A DNA stretch of 64,000 nt from Leuconostoc gelidum subsp. gelidum KCTC 3527 (GCF_000166715.1 NZ_AEMI01000038.1:26248-90247); one strand, 5' to 3'. Counted from the stretch's first letter, positions 17,605-27,726 are shown. Made by a program: numbers and translations. The notes: generated from the letters alone by a model not told the origin.

Positions 17605-18783
17605 ATGACTAATTCTATACAACCATTAAACACAATAATTACTGAAATGGCACCCGATAAGTTACTGGGATTTCAAAAGGCAGTGCGAGATATTCCAGGT
17701 ATTTTAAAATTAACGTTAGGTGAACCGGGATTTTCAGTAGATGAACGTATCAAGAAAGCAGCTGTTGAGGCAATCAACAATGACCGTTCTCATTATGCAG
17801 AAAGTCAAGGAGAACAAGCGTTACGGTTAGAAGCAGTTAACTATTTTAATAAACTATATCATTTAAACTTCCATGGTGAAGAGAATGTTATTGTGACATT
17901 AGGTGTTAGTGAGGCGATTAATGTTGTTTTAAATACCTTATTGGGTACAGATGAAGGTCTATTAATGCCTGAACCAACTTATGGCCCTTACTTTACGTCG
18001 TTGGACATAGCGCATGGTACAAAAATAGCGATCGATACAACCCCTAATCGCTTTAAATTAACACCAGAAATGGTTGATAAAGCAGTAGCTAGTGCGACAG
18101 TTCCTGTCCGCGCTATTTTGATGAATTATCCTGCCAACCCAACTGGTGTGACATATTCGCGTCAAGAAGTCATTGCATTGGCAGAAACATTTAAAAAACA
18201 TAATATTTGGGTTATTTCTGATGAGATTTACTCGTTGTTAACATACGATCAGGCACATGTGTCTTTTGCAGAAATTATTCCGGAACGGACAATTTATATT
18301 AACGGGTTATCAAAGTCACATGCTATGACAGGTTACCGTGTTGGATTTATCTTAGGAGCAGCTGATGTGATATCTGAAATGCAAAAAGTGCACGGGGCAT
18401 TAACATTTGCCATTCCAACGTTTATTCAAGATGCTGCTTTAATCGCTTTACGTGATGTGTCCGACACGCCAATAATTATGCGTGATGCTTATAAATCTCG
18501 TCGTGACCGCATTGTACCGCAATTACAAACATTAGGGTTTGATGTGGTATCACCGGAAGGTGCATTCTATGTGTTTGCCAAATTACCTACTGATATAGGT
18601 GATGATGGTGATGAATTTGCATTAAGGTTGGCACACGAGGGCAAGGTAGCAGTTATCCCGGGATCCAGTTTTAGTGAAGTAGCAAAGGCATATATTCGAA
18701 TTTCTTATGCGGCATCCGATGCTGATTTGGATGAAGGCATGCGACGATTGACAGCGCACATTAATCAACTGCGTGGAAAATAA
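17605..18783 (+). CDS. patA: PLP-dependent class I/II aminotransferase (PatA-like)
   Basis: A 392-residue fold-type I aminotransferase. The PLP lysine lies in GLSKSHAMTGYRVG, the conserved Asn-Pro-Thr motif is NYPANPTGVTYS, and the substrate-arginine region is YIRISYAAS. The closest family type is N-acetyl-L,L-diaminopimelate/aspartate aminotransferase, which would link it to lysine and peptidoglycan precursor synthesis; the exact substrate is inferred. It has its own short leader after the rbfA terminator and is followed closely by the EIIA-like gene, truB and ribF. Confidence 0.85.
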   Translation: MTNSIQPLNTIITEMAPDKLLGFQKAVRDIPGILKLTLGEPGFSVDERIKKAAVEAINNDRSHYAESQGEQALRLEAVNYFNKLYHLNFHGEENVIVTLGVSEAINVVLNTLLGTDEGLLMPEPTYGPYFTSLDIAHGTKIAIDTTPNRFKLTPEMVDKAVASATVPVRAILMNYPANPTGVTYSRQEVIALAETFKKHNIWVISDEIYSLLTYDQAHVSFAEIIPERTIYINGLSKSHAMTGYRVGFILGAADVISEMQKVHGALTFAIPTFIQDAALIALRDVSDTPIIMRDAYKSRRDRIVPQLQTLGFDVVSPEGAFYVFAKLPTDIGDDGDEFALRLAHEGKVAVIPGSSFSEVAKAYIRISYAASDADLDEGMRRLTAHINQLRGK

Positions 18784-18797
18784 GTAAGAGGCAATTT

Positions 18798-19319
18798 ATG
18801 AGTTGGTGGCAAAATGTATTTAATCAGAAAAATAAGTATAATCGCATTAAAACAACTGGACAATTGAATGCAGTTCATGTTGCCCGTAAGTCAAAACTTC
18901 CTGTTGTTGTTGCCCCTGTCACAGGACAATTACAAAAAATTGATGGTGACAATGAGAAAAACCATAGCAAAAATGGCTTTATGATGTTACCAGACGGGAA
19001 TAATATTATGTCTCCGGTATCAGGCATTGTAGTGGCCTCAGATGAGCATACTGTGATTATTAAAAGTGTGCATCATGATAAAGTGACAGTTCAAGTTCAA
19101 GTACGCAATGAGATGTTGCAAGGAACGCGTTTGGCAACTTATGGGACAGGTCAACAGTTACATGCGGGTGATTTGATTGGAACTGCACATGCAATAGACC
19201 AAGACGATGTCCGTGTCTATGTATTGTTTGAAGATAGCGTCGTGCCATATGTAAATTATGGCGCTGTGTATGCTGGGCAAAGTATTTGGCAGTATCAAGA
19301 GGATGAAGATGCAACATAA
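18798..19319 (+). CDS. EIIA(Glc)-like protein lacking the phosphoryl histidine
   Basis: A 173-residue protein with the beta-sandwich pattern of glucose-type PTS EIIA (VVVAPVTGQL, GNNIMSPVSGIVV, QLHAGDLIG). In true EIIA the phospho-accepting His lies in a FVHFGIDTV-type strand; here the aligned strand reads VTVQVQVRN, with Gln in place of His. The second, auxiliary His is kept (SDEHTVIIKS). It is therefore unlikely to carry phosphate and may be a regulatory or binding derivative. It sits between patA and truB and overlaps truB by 11 bp. Confidence 0.75.
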   Translation: MSWWQNVFNQKNKYNRIKTTGQLNAVHVARKSKLPVVVAPVTGQLQKIDGDNEKNHSKNGFMMLPDGNNIMSPVSGIVVASDEHTVIIKSVHHDKVTVQVQVRNEMLQGTRLATYGTGQQLHAGDLIGTAHAIDQDDVRVYVLFEDSVVPYVNYGAVYAGQSIWQYQEDEDAT

Positions 19320-20217
19320 TAATAACGTTGATGGTCTTATTGTTGTTAATAAACCACGTGGTGTGACATCGTTTGATGTTGTTGCCAAAGTACGTCGAGC
19401 AATTGGCCAAAAAAGGGTTGGGCATGCGGGTACGCTAGACCCAAATGTCGAAGGCGTTCTCGTGGTGGCTCTTGGTAAAGCTACAAAACTGATAGATGAG
19501 CTGCAAACTAGGCCTAAACGTTATGTTGGCAGTATCATATTAGGATTTGCAACAGAAACAGAAGATTTAGATGGTGAGGTAATATCAAAAATTGACATTG
19601 ATGTGCCATTTACTGATGCTGCAATTGATACTGCTATAGCCAATTTAAATGGTACAATAAAGCAAGTGCCGCCTATGTTTTCAGCTGTTAAAGTTGGTGG
19701 TAAACGGCTTTATGAATATGCAAGAGCAGGAGAAAAAGTGGAAAGGCCAGTGCGAGAGGCGTTAATTTATGATTACAAACGTATTGGTGCTACTATTTAT
19801 GAAAATAAACAACAACATTTTGATTTTGAGGCAACTGTGTCCAAGGGAACTTATATTCGAACTTTAGCAGTGGATACTGGCCTAAAACTTGGTGTTCCTG
19901 CTACAATGAGCAGTCTGACACGCACAATGGGCAGCGGCATAACAATCGCACATGCTACAACTTTAGATGACCTTGTTACCATTGCACAATCAGAATTATT
20001 AAAACTAATCATACCAATAAAGGATGTACTGACGTGGCCGACAAAAGCGCTTTCAGATGATGAGTGGTTTGCTGTTAAAAATGGTCAAAAGATAGCAACG
20101 TGGCCTGCAAGTGATACTTATTTGCAACTCACATATCATGATGACGTTAAAGCGGTGTATGCTTATAATAAAGAAGATAGCGTCTGGCAATCGCGTTACG
20201 TGTTTACGAATGAATAA
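19309..20217 (+). CDS. truB: tRNA pseudouridine(55) synthase
   Basis: A 302-residue enzyme that makes pseudouridine-55 in the T-loop of tRNAs. The catalytic Asp is in GHAGTLDPNVEGVL, and KVGGKRLYEYAR and KGTYIRTLAVD are also conserved. A longer frame exists, but the ATG at 19309 with AGAGG ahead of it gives the family-type start shortly before GLIVVNKPRG. It overlaps the upstream EIIA-like gene and precedes ribF by 2 bp, the usual truB-ribF pairing. Confidence 0.93.
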   Translation: MQHNNNVDGLIVVNKPRGVTSFDVVAKVRRAIGQKRVGHAGTLDPNVEGVLVVALGKATKLIDELQTRPKRYVGSIILGFATETEDLDGEVISKIDIDVPFTDAAIDTAIANLNGTIKQVPPMFSAVKVGGKRLYEYARAGEKVERPVREALIYDYKRIGATIYENKQQHFDFEATVSKGTYIRTLAVDTGLKLGVPATMSSLTRTMGSGITIAHATTLDDLVTIAQSELLKLIIPIKDVLTWPTKALSDDEWFAVKNGQKIATWPASDTYLQLTYHDDVKAVYAYNKEDSVWQSRYVFTNE

Positions 20218-20219
20218 TA

Positions 20220-21170
20220 ATGATTAAAGTAATTAAATTGCATTATCCAATTTTAAAGAAAATATTACCAGCCCCAACACCACAAGTTGTTGCCATGGGT
20301 TTTTTTGATGGTGTACATTTGGGACACCAAGCCGTTATTAAACAGGCTAAACTTGAAGCTGATAAACAAGGCGTGCCTCTTGCAGTGCTAACCTATGATC
20401 CGCAGCCAATTGTTGTATTTGAGATGTTGACACAGCCTTTACGTTATTTAACATCAATGAATCAAAAATCAGAACTATTGGCTGACCTTGGCGTTAATAC
20501 AATGTATGTCATGCAATTCACATCACAACTGGCACAATTGGGACCACAAGAATTTGTTAATCAAGTTATTATGCGTTTAAACCCAGTAACAGTGGTGGGC
20601 GGATTTGATCATGTATATGGCGGAGATGTTAATATAGCAGACATGGATCATTTACCTCAATATGCAAAGAAACGTTTTGACGTCGTATCAGTTTCAGAAT
20701 TGGATGTTAATAACCAAAAAATTGGTTCGTCGTCTATCCGAAAAGCGCTAGAGTTAGGCAACATGAATATTGTTAATAGCCAACTTGGACGTATTCATCA
20801 GACAACTGGTTTAGTGATACATGGTGAAGCACGTGGCCGTGAACTGGGCTTTCCAACAGTCAACATTAAGACACCAGAATTAGAATGGTTGCCGGCTATT
20901 GGAATTTATGCGGTTAAAATAATGATTGGTGATGACTGGCATTTGGGAATGGCCAGTATAGGTCGTAATATTACATTCGGTGATACACGGCCAATTACTG
21001 TTGAAATAAATATATTAGATTTTAACCAGAAGGTATATGGCGAAAATGTCACAGTTAGTTGGTATAATTATCTTCGAGGTGAAGTAAAGTTTACGACTGT
21101 ACCTGAATTAGTAACGCAATTAAAAAGAGATGAAATTGCTACGAGGCAATATTTTGATGCACTTGACTAA
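20220..21170 (+). CDS. ribF: bifunctional riboflavin kinase/FAD synthetase
   Basis: A 316-residue enzyme that makes FMN and FAD. The N-terminal nucleotidyltransferase has the HxGH-like FFDGVHLGHQAVI and the SSSIRKAL motif; the C-terminal kinase has GRELGFPTVNI (PTAN-type motif). No Shine-Dalgarno precedes the ATG, which lies two bases after the truB stop, so translation is probably coupled. Length is typical. Confidence 0.94.
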   Translation: MIKVIKLHYPILKKILPAPTPQVVAMGFFDGVHLGHQAVIKQAKLEADKQGVPLAVLTYDPQPIVVFEMLTQPLRYLTSMNQKSELLADLGVNTMYVMQFTSQLAQLGPQEFVNQVIMRLNPVTVVGGFDHVYGGDVNIADMDHLPQYAKKRFDVVSVSELDVNNQKIGSSSIRKALELGNMNIVNSQLGRIHQTTGLVIHGEARGRELGFPTVNIKTPELEWLPAIGIYAVKIMIGDDWHLGMASIGRNITFGDTRPITVEINILDFNQKVYGENVTVSWYNYLRGEVKFTTVPELVTQLKRDEIATRQYFDALD

Positions 21171-21189
21171 TGTTAGGTGTATTTTTATT

Positions 21190-21215
21190 TTAGCACTCTT
21201 TAAAAAGAGTGCTAA
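21190..21215. promoter_or_regulatory. CIRCE element 1 (HrcA operator)
   Basis: TTAGCACTC and GAGTGCTAA are perfect arms with an 8-bp spacer (consensus 9). It lies upstream of the hrcA promoter. Confidence 0.9.
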
Positions 21216-21220
21216 AAAGC

Positions 21221-21248
21221 TTGCATAATTTTTGAAAAGGTGTATCAT
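21221..21248 (+). promoter_or_regulatory. promoter of the hrcA-grpE-dnaK-dnaJ operon
   Basis: TTGCAT (21221-21226), 16 bp, TATCAT (21243-21248), bracketed by two CIRCE operators. Confidence 0.6.
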
Positions 21249-21256
21249 TATAGATG

Positions 21257-21283
21257 TTAGCAGTGAGTGTTATTGAGTGCTAA
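21257..21283. promoter_or_regulatory. CIRCE element 2 (imperfect)
   Basis: TTAGCAGTG, a 9-bp spacer and GAGTGCTAA: the right arm is perfect, the left differs at two positions. It covers the region just after the start point. Confidence 0.85.
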
Positions 21284-21298
21284 AACGGAGGTGATGGC

Positions 21299-22327
21299 GT
21301 GCTGACAGAACGACAAAAATTAATTTTAAGTGCCATCATTTACGAATACACACAAACAGCGCATGCGGTCGGTTCAAAGAGCCTTCAGGAACAACTTAAT
21401 ATTAAAGTCAGTTCCGCTACAATTCGTAACGAAATGGCGGCTTTAGAATCAGCAGCATTGATTAAAAAATTACATACATCTGCTGGACGTGTGCCATCAC
21501 GAGCTGGATATAGATATTATCTTGATAATTTAATGATGGCACGTGTGGCTACACAACAAGATATTGCTTTGGTTATGCAATCTTTTCGTGGCAATTTTCA
21601 TGAAATAGATGACTTGCTGGATGAGTCGGCTCGAACATTGTCTCAACTTACTGGGGCAACAGTGTTGATTTTAAAACCAGAACGTTTAAATATAGTTGTG
21701 TCTGGATTTCGTTTGGTACCATTAGAAAATCAGCAATTGATCGCGGTACTGGTAACTAATGATGGGAAAGTAACGAGTCAAACATTTAAACTCCCTCGGG
21801 AGTTGGCAGTTTCATCATTAGATAGCATGATTAAATATATCAATGACCAGACTAACGGGAGACCTGTTTTGGAAGTTTTACAGATGATGCAGTCGGATGA
21901 ATTACCAACACAAATGAGTCGAATGATTAAAACACCAGCGGCATTCTTACAATTATTTGGAGATGTGTTGGCAAGATCAATTGGCGATAAAGTGCACATT
22001 GGTGGCCGGTTAAATGTGTTAGACTTTAGTGATGATAATCAAGACACGAAAGATGTTAAGCGGTTACTAGAGTTTTTAACTTCTGCTGCTGATGTTCGTC
22101 GAGTCGCTACAACCACAGCACACCATGTTACCATTAAAATTGCTAAAGAAATCGATGAACCATTGTTAAAGTCCTTTAGCTTAATTACAAGAGCATTCAC
22201 TGTACCGAATCAAGGAGATGGTGTCATTGCTTTATTAGGTCCGATTCGTATGACGTATGCTCGTAATGTATTGTTAATGGATGCATTTGGCGAAGCATTG
22301 AGTCAAAAAATGATTGAGTATACATAA
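21299..22327 (+). CDS. hrcA: heat-inducible transcription repressor HrcA
   Basis: A 342-residue repressor that binds CIRCE operators and is kept active by the chaperonin. The N-terminal winged helix (about 1-75) includes [23 protein letters not shown]-like and dimerisation regions follow. The start is GTG with an excellent Shine-Dalgarno (GGAGGTGA). It leads the dnaK operon and very likely represses itself through the two CIRCE sites just upstream. Confidence 0.95.
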   Translation: MLTERQKLILSAIIYEYTQTAHAVGSKSLQEQLNIKVSSATIRNEMAALESAALIKKLHTSAGRVPSRAGYRYYLDNLMMARVATQQDIALVMQSFRGNFHEIDDLLDESARTLSQLTGATVLILKPERLNIVVSGFRLVPLENQQLIAVLVTNDGKVTSQTFKLPRELAVSSLDSMIKYINDQTNGRPVLEVLQMMQSDELPTQMSRMIKTPAAFLQLFGDVLARSIGDKVHIGGRLNVLDFSDDNQDTKDVKRLLEFLTSAADVRRVATTTAHHVTIKIAKEIDEPLLKSFSLITRAFTVPNQGDGVIALLGPIRMTYARNVLLMDAFGEALSQKMIEYT

Positions 22328-22344
22328 ACTAGGAGGTCACTTAC

Positions 22345-22914
22345 GTGGCAGATGAAACTGAAAACAAACCAAAAGATGAAAAAATAACAGAAGATAGTGA
22401 TACGACATTAGTAGAAGAGATGATTGAAGATGAAAATGTTGTGCAGGAAGAAATAGATCCTAAGCAAATTGAACTTAATGAAGCCTTAGCACGGGTCTCA
22501 AGTTTGGAAGATCAATTACTTCGGTCACAAGCTGAAATACAAAATATGCAGCAACGACATGCACGCGAAGTGCAAAATGTGCATAAGTATGATGGGCAAA
22601 AACTAGCTAGTGCAGTGTTACCAGCGGTTGATAATTTAGAACGTGCGTTACTTGTTGAATCTGAAGATGCAGTCGCACAACAAATTAAAACTGGAGTTGA
22701 AATGACATTGAAAACGTTGGTGCAAGCTTTAACTGACAATGGTATTTCTGCAACAGGCGAAGTTGGTGAAACATTTGACCCCACAAAACATCAAGCGATT
22801 CAAAGTGTTGATTCAGATGATGTTGACTCAGATCAAATTGCGTCTGTTTTACAAAAAGGATATATACTACAAGATCGTGTGTTACGTCCAGCAATGGTGG
22901 CAGTGGCAAAATAA
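22345..22914 (+). CDS. grpE: nucleotide exchange factor GrpE
   Basis: A 189-residue DnaK cochaperone that releases ADP. An acidic N terminus is followed by a long coiled coil (about 40-85) and the beta domain with the signature DPTKHQAI and a late LQDRVLRPAMVAV. The start is GTG with AGGAGGT. It lies between hrcA and dnaK in the standard order. Confidence 0.94.
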   Translation: MADETENKPKDEKITEDSDTTLVEEMIEDENVVQEEIDPKQIELNEALARVSSLEDQLLRSQAEIQNMQQRHAREVQNVHKYDGQKLASAVLPAVDNLERALLVESEDAVAQQIKTGVEMTLKTLVQALTDNGISATGEVGETFDPTKHQAIQSVDSDDVDSDQIASVLQKGYILQDRVLRPAMVAVAK

Positions 22915-23021
22915 TGATAGTATTATTATTTTAAAATAATGATAATATTATGGTGATTCAGCCAAGCGCACTACACCTAAAAAAGACAAAATTAACTTAA
23001 AAGTAAAGGAAGAATAAATTC

Positions 23022-24866
23022 ATGTCAAAGATAATCGGTATTGATTTAGGAACTACAAACTCAGCAGTGGCTGTCCTTGAAGGTGGCGAACCAAAAATTA
23101 TTACAAACCCCGATGGCGGTCGTACAACACCATCAGTTGTTTCATTTAAAAATGGTGAGAACCAAGTTGGAGATGTTGCTAAGCGACAGGCTATAACAAA
23201 CCCAGATACTATTATTTCAATTAAGTCACATATGGGTGATGCTAATTATAAAGTTAACGTTGATGGTAAGGACTATACACCACAAGAAATTTCAGCAATG
23301 ATTTTGCAATACATCAAAGGCTATGCCGAAGATTACTTAGGTGAAAAAGTTGATAAAGCTGTTATTACTGTACCAGCATACTTTAACGATGCTCAGCGTC
23401 AAGCAACCAAAGATGCTGGTAAAATTGCTGGATTAGAAGTTGAGCGTATTATAAACGAACCAACTGCAGCAGCTTTAGCTTATGGCTTAGACAAGTTGGA
23501 CAAGAATGAAAATATTTTAGTTTATGATTTGGGTGGTGGCACATTTGATGTATCTATCCTTGAATTAGGTGATGGTGTGTTTGAAGTTTTGTCAACTAAT
23601 GGTGATACACATCTCGGTGGTGATGACTTTGATAATGCAGTTATTGATTATTTAGCAGCACAATTCAAGTCTGATAATGGTGTCGATTTAAAGTCAGACA
23701 AGTTAGCGTTGCAACGCTTGAAAGATGCTGCTGAATCAGCCAAAAAGACTTTGTCTTCAGCAACCGAAGCACAAATTGATTTGCCATTTATTGCATCAGG
23801 GGAACAAGGTCCATTGCATTTACAAACATCATTATCACGTGCTAAGTTTAACGAAATTACAGCTAGTTTGGTAAAGAAAGCTGAACAACCAGTTTTGAAC
23901 GCTTTGAAAGATGCTGGTTTGTCATTTTCAGATATCGATGAAGTTATTTTAAATGGTGGATCAACGCGTATTCCAGCTGTTCAAGATTCTGTTAAAAAGT
24001 TAACTGGTAAAGAACCTAACCATTCAATTAACCCAGATGAGGCAGTTGCTTTAGGTGCTGCTGTTCAAGGTGGTGTGATTACTGGTGATGTGAAAGACGT
24101 TGTATTGTTAGATGTGACACCATTGTCACTTGGTATCGAAACAATGGGTGGTGTATTCACAAAGTTGATCGACCGCAACACAACAATTCCAACATCAAAG
24201 TCTCAAGTTTTCTCAACAGCTGCTGATAATCAACCAGCTGTAGATATCCATGTGTTACAAGGTGAACGTTCAATGGCTACGGATAACAAGACACTTGGTC
24301 GTTTCCAATTGTCAGATATTCCTGCAGCACAACGTGGCGTACCACAAATCGAAGTAACATTTGATATTGACCGTAATGGTATTGTATCTGTTTCTGCTAA
24401 AGATTTAGGTACACAGAAAGAACAAAAAATCACTATCCAAGCTGCAGGCGGTTTGTCAGATGATGAGATTGAGCAAATGATGAATGATGCTAAGGCTAAT
24501 GAAGAAGCTGATGCAAAAAAGAAGGAATCAGTTGATACACGTAATGAAGCAGATCAATTGATATTCTCTACAGAGAAGACTTTGGAAGAAGTTGGCGATA
24601 AGTTGGGTGATGACGATAAAAAGGCAACACAAGATGCGTTGGAATCTTTGAAAAAGGCAAAGGAAGATGCAACAGCTGATGATGCTGATTTAACAGAATT
24701 GAAGACTAAGTCTGAAGAATTAGGGAAAGCAGCCCAAGAATTGGCTATGAAGTTGTATCAGCAAGCAGCGCCACAAGAAGGTGCTGAAGGTGAAGCTAAA
24801 CCAGCTGATGATAACACAGTAGATGGCGATTTCGAAGAAGTTGATCCTGATAAGAAGAAAGACTGA
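23022..24866 (+). CDS. dnaK: molecular chaperone DnaK (Hsp70)
   Basis: A 614-residue Hsp70. The ATPase opens with [11 protein letters not shown], holds [13 protein letters not shown] and [13 protein letters not shown]; the substrate domain has [14 protein letters not shown] and the lid is Glu/Lys-rich. As in other Gram-positive DnaKs the N-terminal ATPase lacks the 24-residue insert of Gram-negative forms. The Shine-Dalgarno is AAAGGAAG. It is third in the CIRCE operon, with a 107-bp gap from grpE. Confidence 0.96.
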   Translation: MSKIIGIDLGTTNSAVAVLEGGEPKIITNPDGGRTTPSVVSFKNGENQVGDVAKRQAITNPDTIISIKSHMGDANYKVNVDGKDYTPQEISAMILQYIKGYAEDYLGEKVDKAVITVPAYFNDAQRQATKDAGKIAGLEVERIINEPTAAALAYGLDKLDKNENILVYDLGGGTFDVSILELGDGVFEVLSTNGDTHLGGDDFDNAVIDYLAAQFKSDNGVDLKSDKLALQRLKDAAESAKKTLSSATEAQIDLPFIASGEQGPLHLQTSLSRAKFNEITASLVKKAEQPVLNALKDAGLSFSDIDEVILNGGSTRIPAVQDSVKKLTGKEPNHSINPDEAVALGAAVQGGVITGDVKDVVLLDVTPLSLGIETMGGVFTKLIDRNTTIPTSKSQVFSTAADNQPAVDIHVLQGERSMATDNKTLGRFQLSDIPAAQRGVPQIEVTFDIDRNGIVSVSAKDLGTQKEQKITIQAAGGLSDDEIEQMMNDAKANEEADAKKKESVDTRNEADQLIFSTEKTLEEVGDKLGDDDKKATQDALESLKKAKEDATADDADLTELKTKSEELGKAAQELAMKLYQQAAPQEGAEGEAKPADDNTVDGDFEEVDPDKKKD

Positions 24867-24891
24867 TAACGTTATTAATAAATATCAAGCG

Positions 24892-24915
24892 AACCGCATT
24901 CAATTGAGTGCGGTT
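24892..24915 (+). repeat. hairpin between dnaK and dnaJ
   Basis: A 24-bp near-perfect palindrome (AACCGCA ... TGCGGTT, one G-T pair) has no T-run of note. It may partly terminate or stabilise the dnaK message and lower dnaJ expression. Confidence 0.6.
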
Positions 24916-24945
24916 TGTGTACATAATATTATAAGGAGTGGGTAA

Positions 24946-25848
24946 GTGAATAATACAGAATTCTATGATCGTCTTGGTGTAGAAAAAAATGCCAGTCAAG
25001 ATGATATAAAAAAAGCATACCGTAAATTATCTAAAAAATATCATCCAGATTTGAATCATGATGCCGGTGCCGAAGAAAAGTACAAGGAAGTCCAAGAAGC
25101 TTTTGAGACTTTGGGGACTGAACAAAAACGAGCACAGTATGATCAATTTGGACCAGCAGGAGCCAATGGTGGCTTTGGTGGTCAAGGTGGACCTGGTGGC
25201 TATCAACAGCAGGGCGGGTTTGGTGATTTTTCTGACTTGGGAGATATTTTTAGTCAAATGTTTGGTGGTGGTTTTGATCCAAATCGTCCACGTAAAGGAC
25301 AAGATTTACAGTATCGTATGCATTTGAGTTTTGAAGAGGCAGTGTTTGGTAAAGAAGAAACTATTAAATTTAATCGTGGTGATGGTCCGCATGAAATTAA
25401 AGTGACAGTGCCAGCGGGCGTTGAAACAGGCCAACAAATGCGATTGTCTGAACAAGGCGAGGCAGGCGCTAATGGCGGACCACGAGGTGATTTATTTGTG
25501 GTATTCCAAGTTGCACCGTCTAAAGATGGATTTGAGCGTGATGGCGCAGATATTTACTTAGAGCAGGCTATTGATTTTGTTCAAGCGGCATTAGGTACTG
25601 AAATGCAGGTTAAATCAGTTCATGGTGATGTTAATTTGAAAATTCCGGCTGGTACACAAACAGGTACACGTTTCCGATTACGTGGAAAAGGCGCACCACG
25701 TTTGAGAGGGACAGGTCATGGAGATCAATATGTCATTGTGAAATTAGATGTACCGACAAAGCTGAATAGAGATCAAAAAAAGGCGTTAGAAGCTTATCAA
25801 GAAGCAACTGACGGTACCAAAAAGAAGAGCTTTTTTGATAAATTATAA
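24946..25848 (+). CDS. dnaJ: DnaJ-family cochaperone without zinc fingers
   Basis: A 300-residue J-protein in the canonical dnaJ position. The J domain (about 1-70) has the HPD triad in [10 protein letters not shown] and is followed by a Gly/Phe-rich linker and the two C-terminal beta domains. The cysteine-rich zinc-finger domain of class A DnaJ (four CxxCxGxG repeats) is missing, and the whole protein has no cysteine. By structure it is class B (CbpA-like). The start is GTG with AAGGAG. It ends the CIRCE operon. Confidence 0.9.
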   Translation: MNNTEFYDRLGVEKNASQDDIKKAYRKLSKKYHPDLNHDAGAEEKYKEVQEAFETLGTEQKRAQYDQFGPAGANGGFGGQGGPGGYQQQGGFGDFSDLGDIFSQMFGGGFDPNRPRKGQDLQYRMHLSFEEAVFGKEETIKFNRGDGPHEIKVTVPAGVETGQQMRLSEQGEAGANGGPRGDLFVVFQVAPSKDGFERDGADIYLEQAIDFVQAALGTEMQVKSVHGDVNLKIPAGTQTGTRFRLRGKGAPRLRGTGHGDQYVIVKLDVPTKLNRDQKKALEAYQEATDGTKKKSFFDKL

Positions 25849-25902
25849 AGATTAGTTGTGTACGCTGCATTTCTATGTTAATTGGCAGTTTTTGTTATAA
25901 AG

Positions 25903-25935
25903 AAAGCACCTATACCACAGGGTATAGGTGCTTTT
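25903..25935. terminator. bidirectional terminator between dnaJ and def
   Basis: A 14-bp perfect stem (25903-25916 with 25921-25934), ACAG loop and T/A runs on both sides. Confidence 0.9.
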
Positions 25936-25974
25936 ATGAACTATAATTTTTTAGCGGATTTTTGATAACTATAT

Positions 25975-26553
25975 TTAGTCAATATATTTTGTTTCATCAT
26001 TAACTTCCCACGGCGCCTTTAAATCAATGTGATCGTAGTACAGATGTCCGTGCAGATGATCAATTTCGTGTTGAAAGACAATAGCTGGGTAATCGCGTAA
26101 TTTAATAATTTTTGTGCTACCAGTTTCATCTTGGTATCGTACTGTAATGCGATCAGCACGGGGAACAAAACCAGGGATATCTTTATCAACTGATAAGCAA
26201 CCTTCGCCAACATCTAATGCACCGCGTTTAATTGATTCAGAAATAATTGTAGGATTAAATATCGTACCTTTAAAATAAGGCGTCTCATCAGATTCATGTG
26301 GATTTAATGAAGGCACCAGTATAGCAGCCATGCGCAACGAATAATCGACTTGTGGCGCAGCTAGACCAACACCTGGCCGTAGGCCATATTGCTCATTTTG
26401 TGTCTCATCTTGTGAAATGACTAAATAGGCCATCATGTCTTTAGCTAGCTGCGCATGCTCTTCACTTAAAGGAAAAGGAACAGAAGCAGCCGTTTTTCGT
26501 AAGACGGCTGCGCCGTCTCGTGTGATTTTATCCATTGTAAATCGAATTGTCAT
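25975..26553 (-). CDS. def: peptide deformylase
   Basis: A 192-residue metalloenzyme that removes the formyl group from new N termini. All three motifs are present: GVGLAAPQV, EGCLSV (metal-binding Cys) and QHEIDHL (two metal-binding His and the catalytic Glu). It is the longer Gram-positive type 2 form, with extra sequence between the first two motifs. The start has AGAGG at normal spacing. It is divergent from the UPF0223 gene, only 53 bp away. Confidence 0.95.
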   Translation of the reverse strand: MTIRFTMDKITRDGAAVLRKTAASVPFPLSEEHAQLAKDMMAYLVISQDETQNEQYGLRPGVGLAAPQVDYSLRMAAILVPSLNPHESDETPYFKGTIFNPTIISESIKRGALDVGEGCLSVDKDIPGFVPRADRITVRYQDETGSTKIIKLRDYPAIVFQHEIDHLHGHLYYDHIDLKAPWEVNDETKYID

Positions 26554-26591
26554 GTTTTTACCTCTTTATTAGTATATCAAACTGTACAACA

Positions 26592-26600
26592 TGTTAAAAT
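26592..26600 (+). promoter_or_regulatory. extended -10 promoter directly before the UPF0223 gene
   Basis: TGTTAAAAT (TGnTAAAAT) ends 6 bases before the ATG at 26607, so transcription would begin at about the start codon and the message would be leaderless. No Shine-Dalgarno is present. Confidence 0.5.
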
Positions 26601-26606
26601 AGTTAT

Positions 26607-26879
26607 ATGAGTGAAAATTATATATTACCAATTGATGGCAATTGGACAGTAGAGGATATTGTTAAGATATCTAACCTTGTAGATAGTGTTTTAGATGTTT
26701 ATGAAACAGGTGTATTAAAATCAAAATTATTGAGACGATACAACGAGTTTCGTGATGTATTACCAGCACAGAGTGAGCAAAAAAAATTTGACAAAGATTT
26801 TGAACGTCAAACTGGACACAGTATTTATAAAACAATAAAATTAGCACAGGGAACAACAAAAGATAAGGTGCGGGGATGA
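26607..26879 (+). CDS. UPF0223 family protein (YktA-like)
   Basis: A 90-residue small conserved Firmicutes protein of unknown function; the family look is in PIDGNWTVEDIV near the N terminus and a C-terminal helix with FERQTGHSIYKTIK. It has no Shine-Dalgarno; an extended -10 box lies 6 bases ahead, which suggests leaderless translation. It overlaps the next gene by 4 bp (ATGA), the same neighbour seen in other Firmicutes. Confidence 0.85.
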   Translation: MSENYILPIDGNWTVEDIVKISNLVDSVLDVYETGVLKSKLLRRYNEFRDVLPAQSEQKKFDKDFERQTGHSIYKTIKLAQGTTKDKVRG

Positions 26880-27661
26880 CGTTCAGTCAGTTTGAAATAC
26901 AAGATATTAATCAAACCGTTTTATTGTGGTTAGATGAGGTCAGGAAAAGAACATTAATTGCCATGCAACAACATTTAGATATTTCTATCAAACGTGATGC
27001 AAGAGATTTAGTGACAAATGTTGATCGAGATAATGAACAATTTCTAAATGCTAAAATTAGATCCTATGATTCAGAGGCCAGTATTGTCAGTGAAGAAGGT
27101 TTTGGGGATCATCAAAATAATATGCAAGGCAATGTATGGTTTGTAGACCCCATTGATGGCACAATGAATTTTGTTAAGGAGCAGGCCGATTTTGCAGTGA
27201 TGATTGCCCTTTATATCGATAATGAGCCTGTATTAGGCTGGATTTTAGATGTAGTTAATAATATTGTTTATCATGGGGGACCACAAGTTGGTGTTTTTGC
27301 TAATCAACTGCGGTTAGAACAACCAAACAATGATGCATTAAGTGATGGCATAGTATTATTAAGTGGCGCCCGCTTGCTTTATGGTATGTTTGGCTACGAT
27401 AAGATTGCCAAAGCCGCTTTAGGCTATCGTGTTATTGGTGCCGCTGGACCCTCATTTTTACGTGTAATTTCTGGTCGTGCCGTTGGCTATTCTTCAAAAA
27501 TGATGCCATGGGATTTTGCAGCGGGGCAGGTTTTAGCAAAAACACTAGGTTTATCGATTTCAGATATTGACGGCAGACCGTTAGATATGTTATCATCTAA
27601 CATAGTATTAGTGGCTACAAATCGTGCGCATCGTGATATTCTCATGTTGCATCAAAGCTAG
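26876..27661 (+). CDS. suhB: inositol monophosphatase family protein
   Basis: A 261-residue Mg-dependent phosphatase of the IMPase/FBPase fold. Both signature motifs are present: DPIDGTMNFV (metal-binding Asp residues) and WDFAAGQVLA, plus EEG earlier. Substrates in this family range from inositol phosphates to other sugar phosphates; the true one here is unknown. It overlaps the UPF0223 gene by 4 bp, and its stop codon lies inside a terminator stem. Confidence 0.88.
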   Translation: MTFSQFEIQDINQTVLLWLDEVRKRTLIAMQQHLDISIKRDARDLVTNVDRDNEQFLNAKIRSYDSEASIVSEEGFGDHQNNMQGNVWFVDPIDGTMNFVKEQADFAVMIALYIDNEPVLGWILDVVNNIVYHGGPQVGVFANQLRLEQPNNDALSDGIVLLSGARLLYGMFGYDKIAKAALGYRVIGAAGPSFLRVISGRAVGYSSKMMPWDFAAGQVLAKTLGLSISDIDGRPLDMLSSNIVLVATNRAHRDILMLHQS

Positions 27662-27684
27662 GGGGACAACAGACCCTAGCTTTT
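27654..27684 (+). terminator. terminator after suhB
   Basis: A 10-bp stem AAAGCTAGGG/CCCTAGCTTT with a 10-nt loop, ending in T residues; the suhB stop codon is in the left arm. Confidence 0.85.
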
Positions 27685-27726
27685 ACTGTGAGATAAGTAG
27701 CATTAAATTAAAGGAGCACTAGGAAA

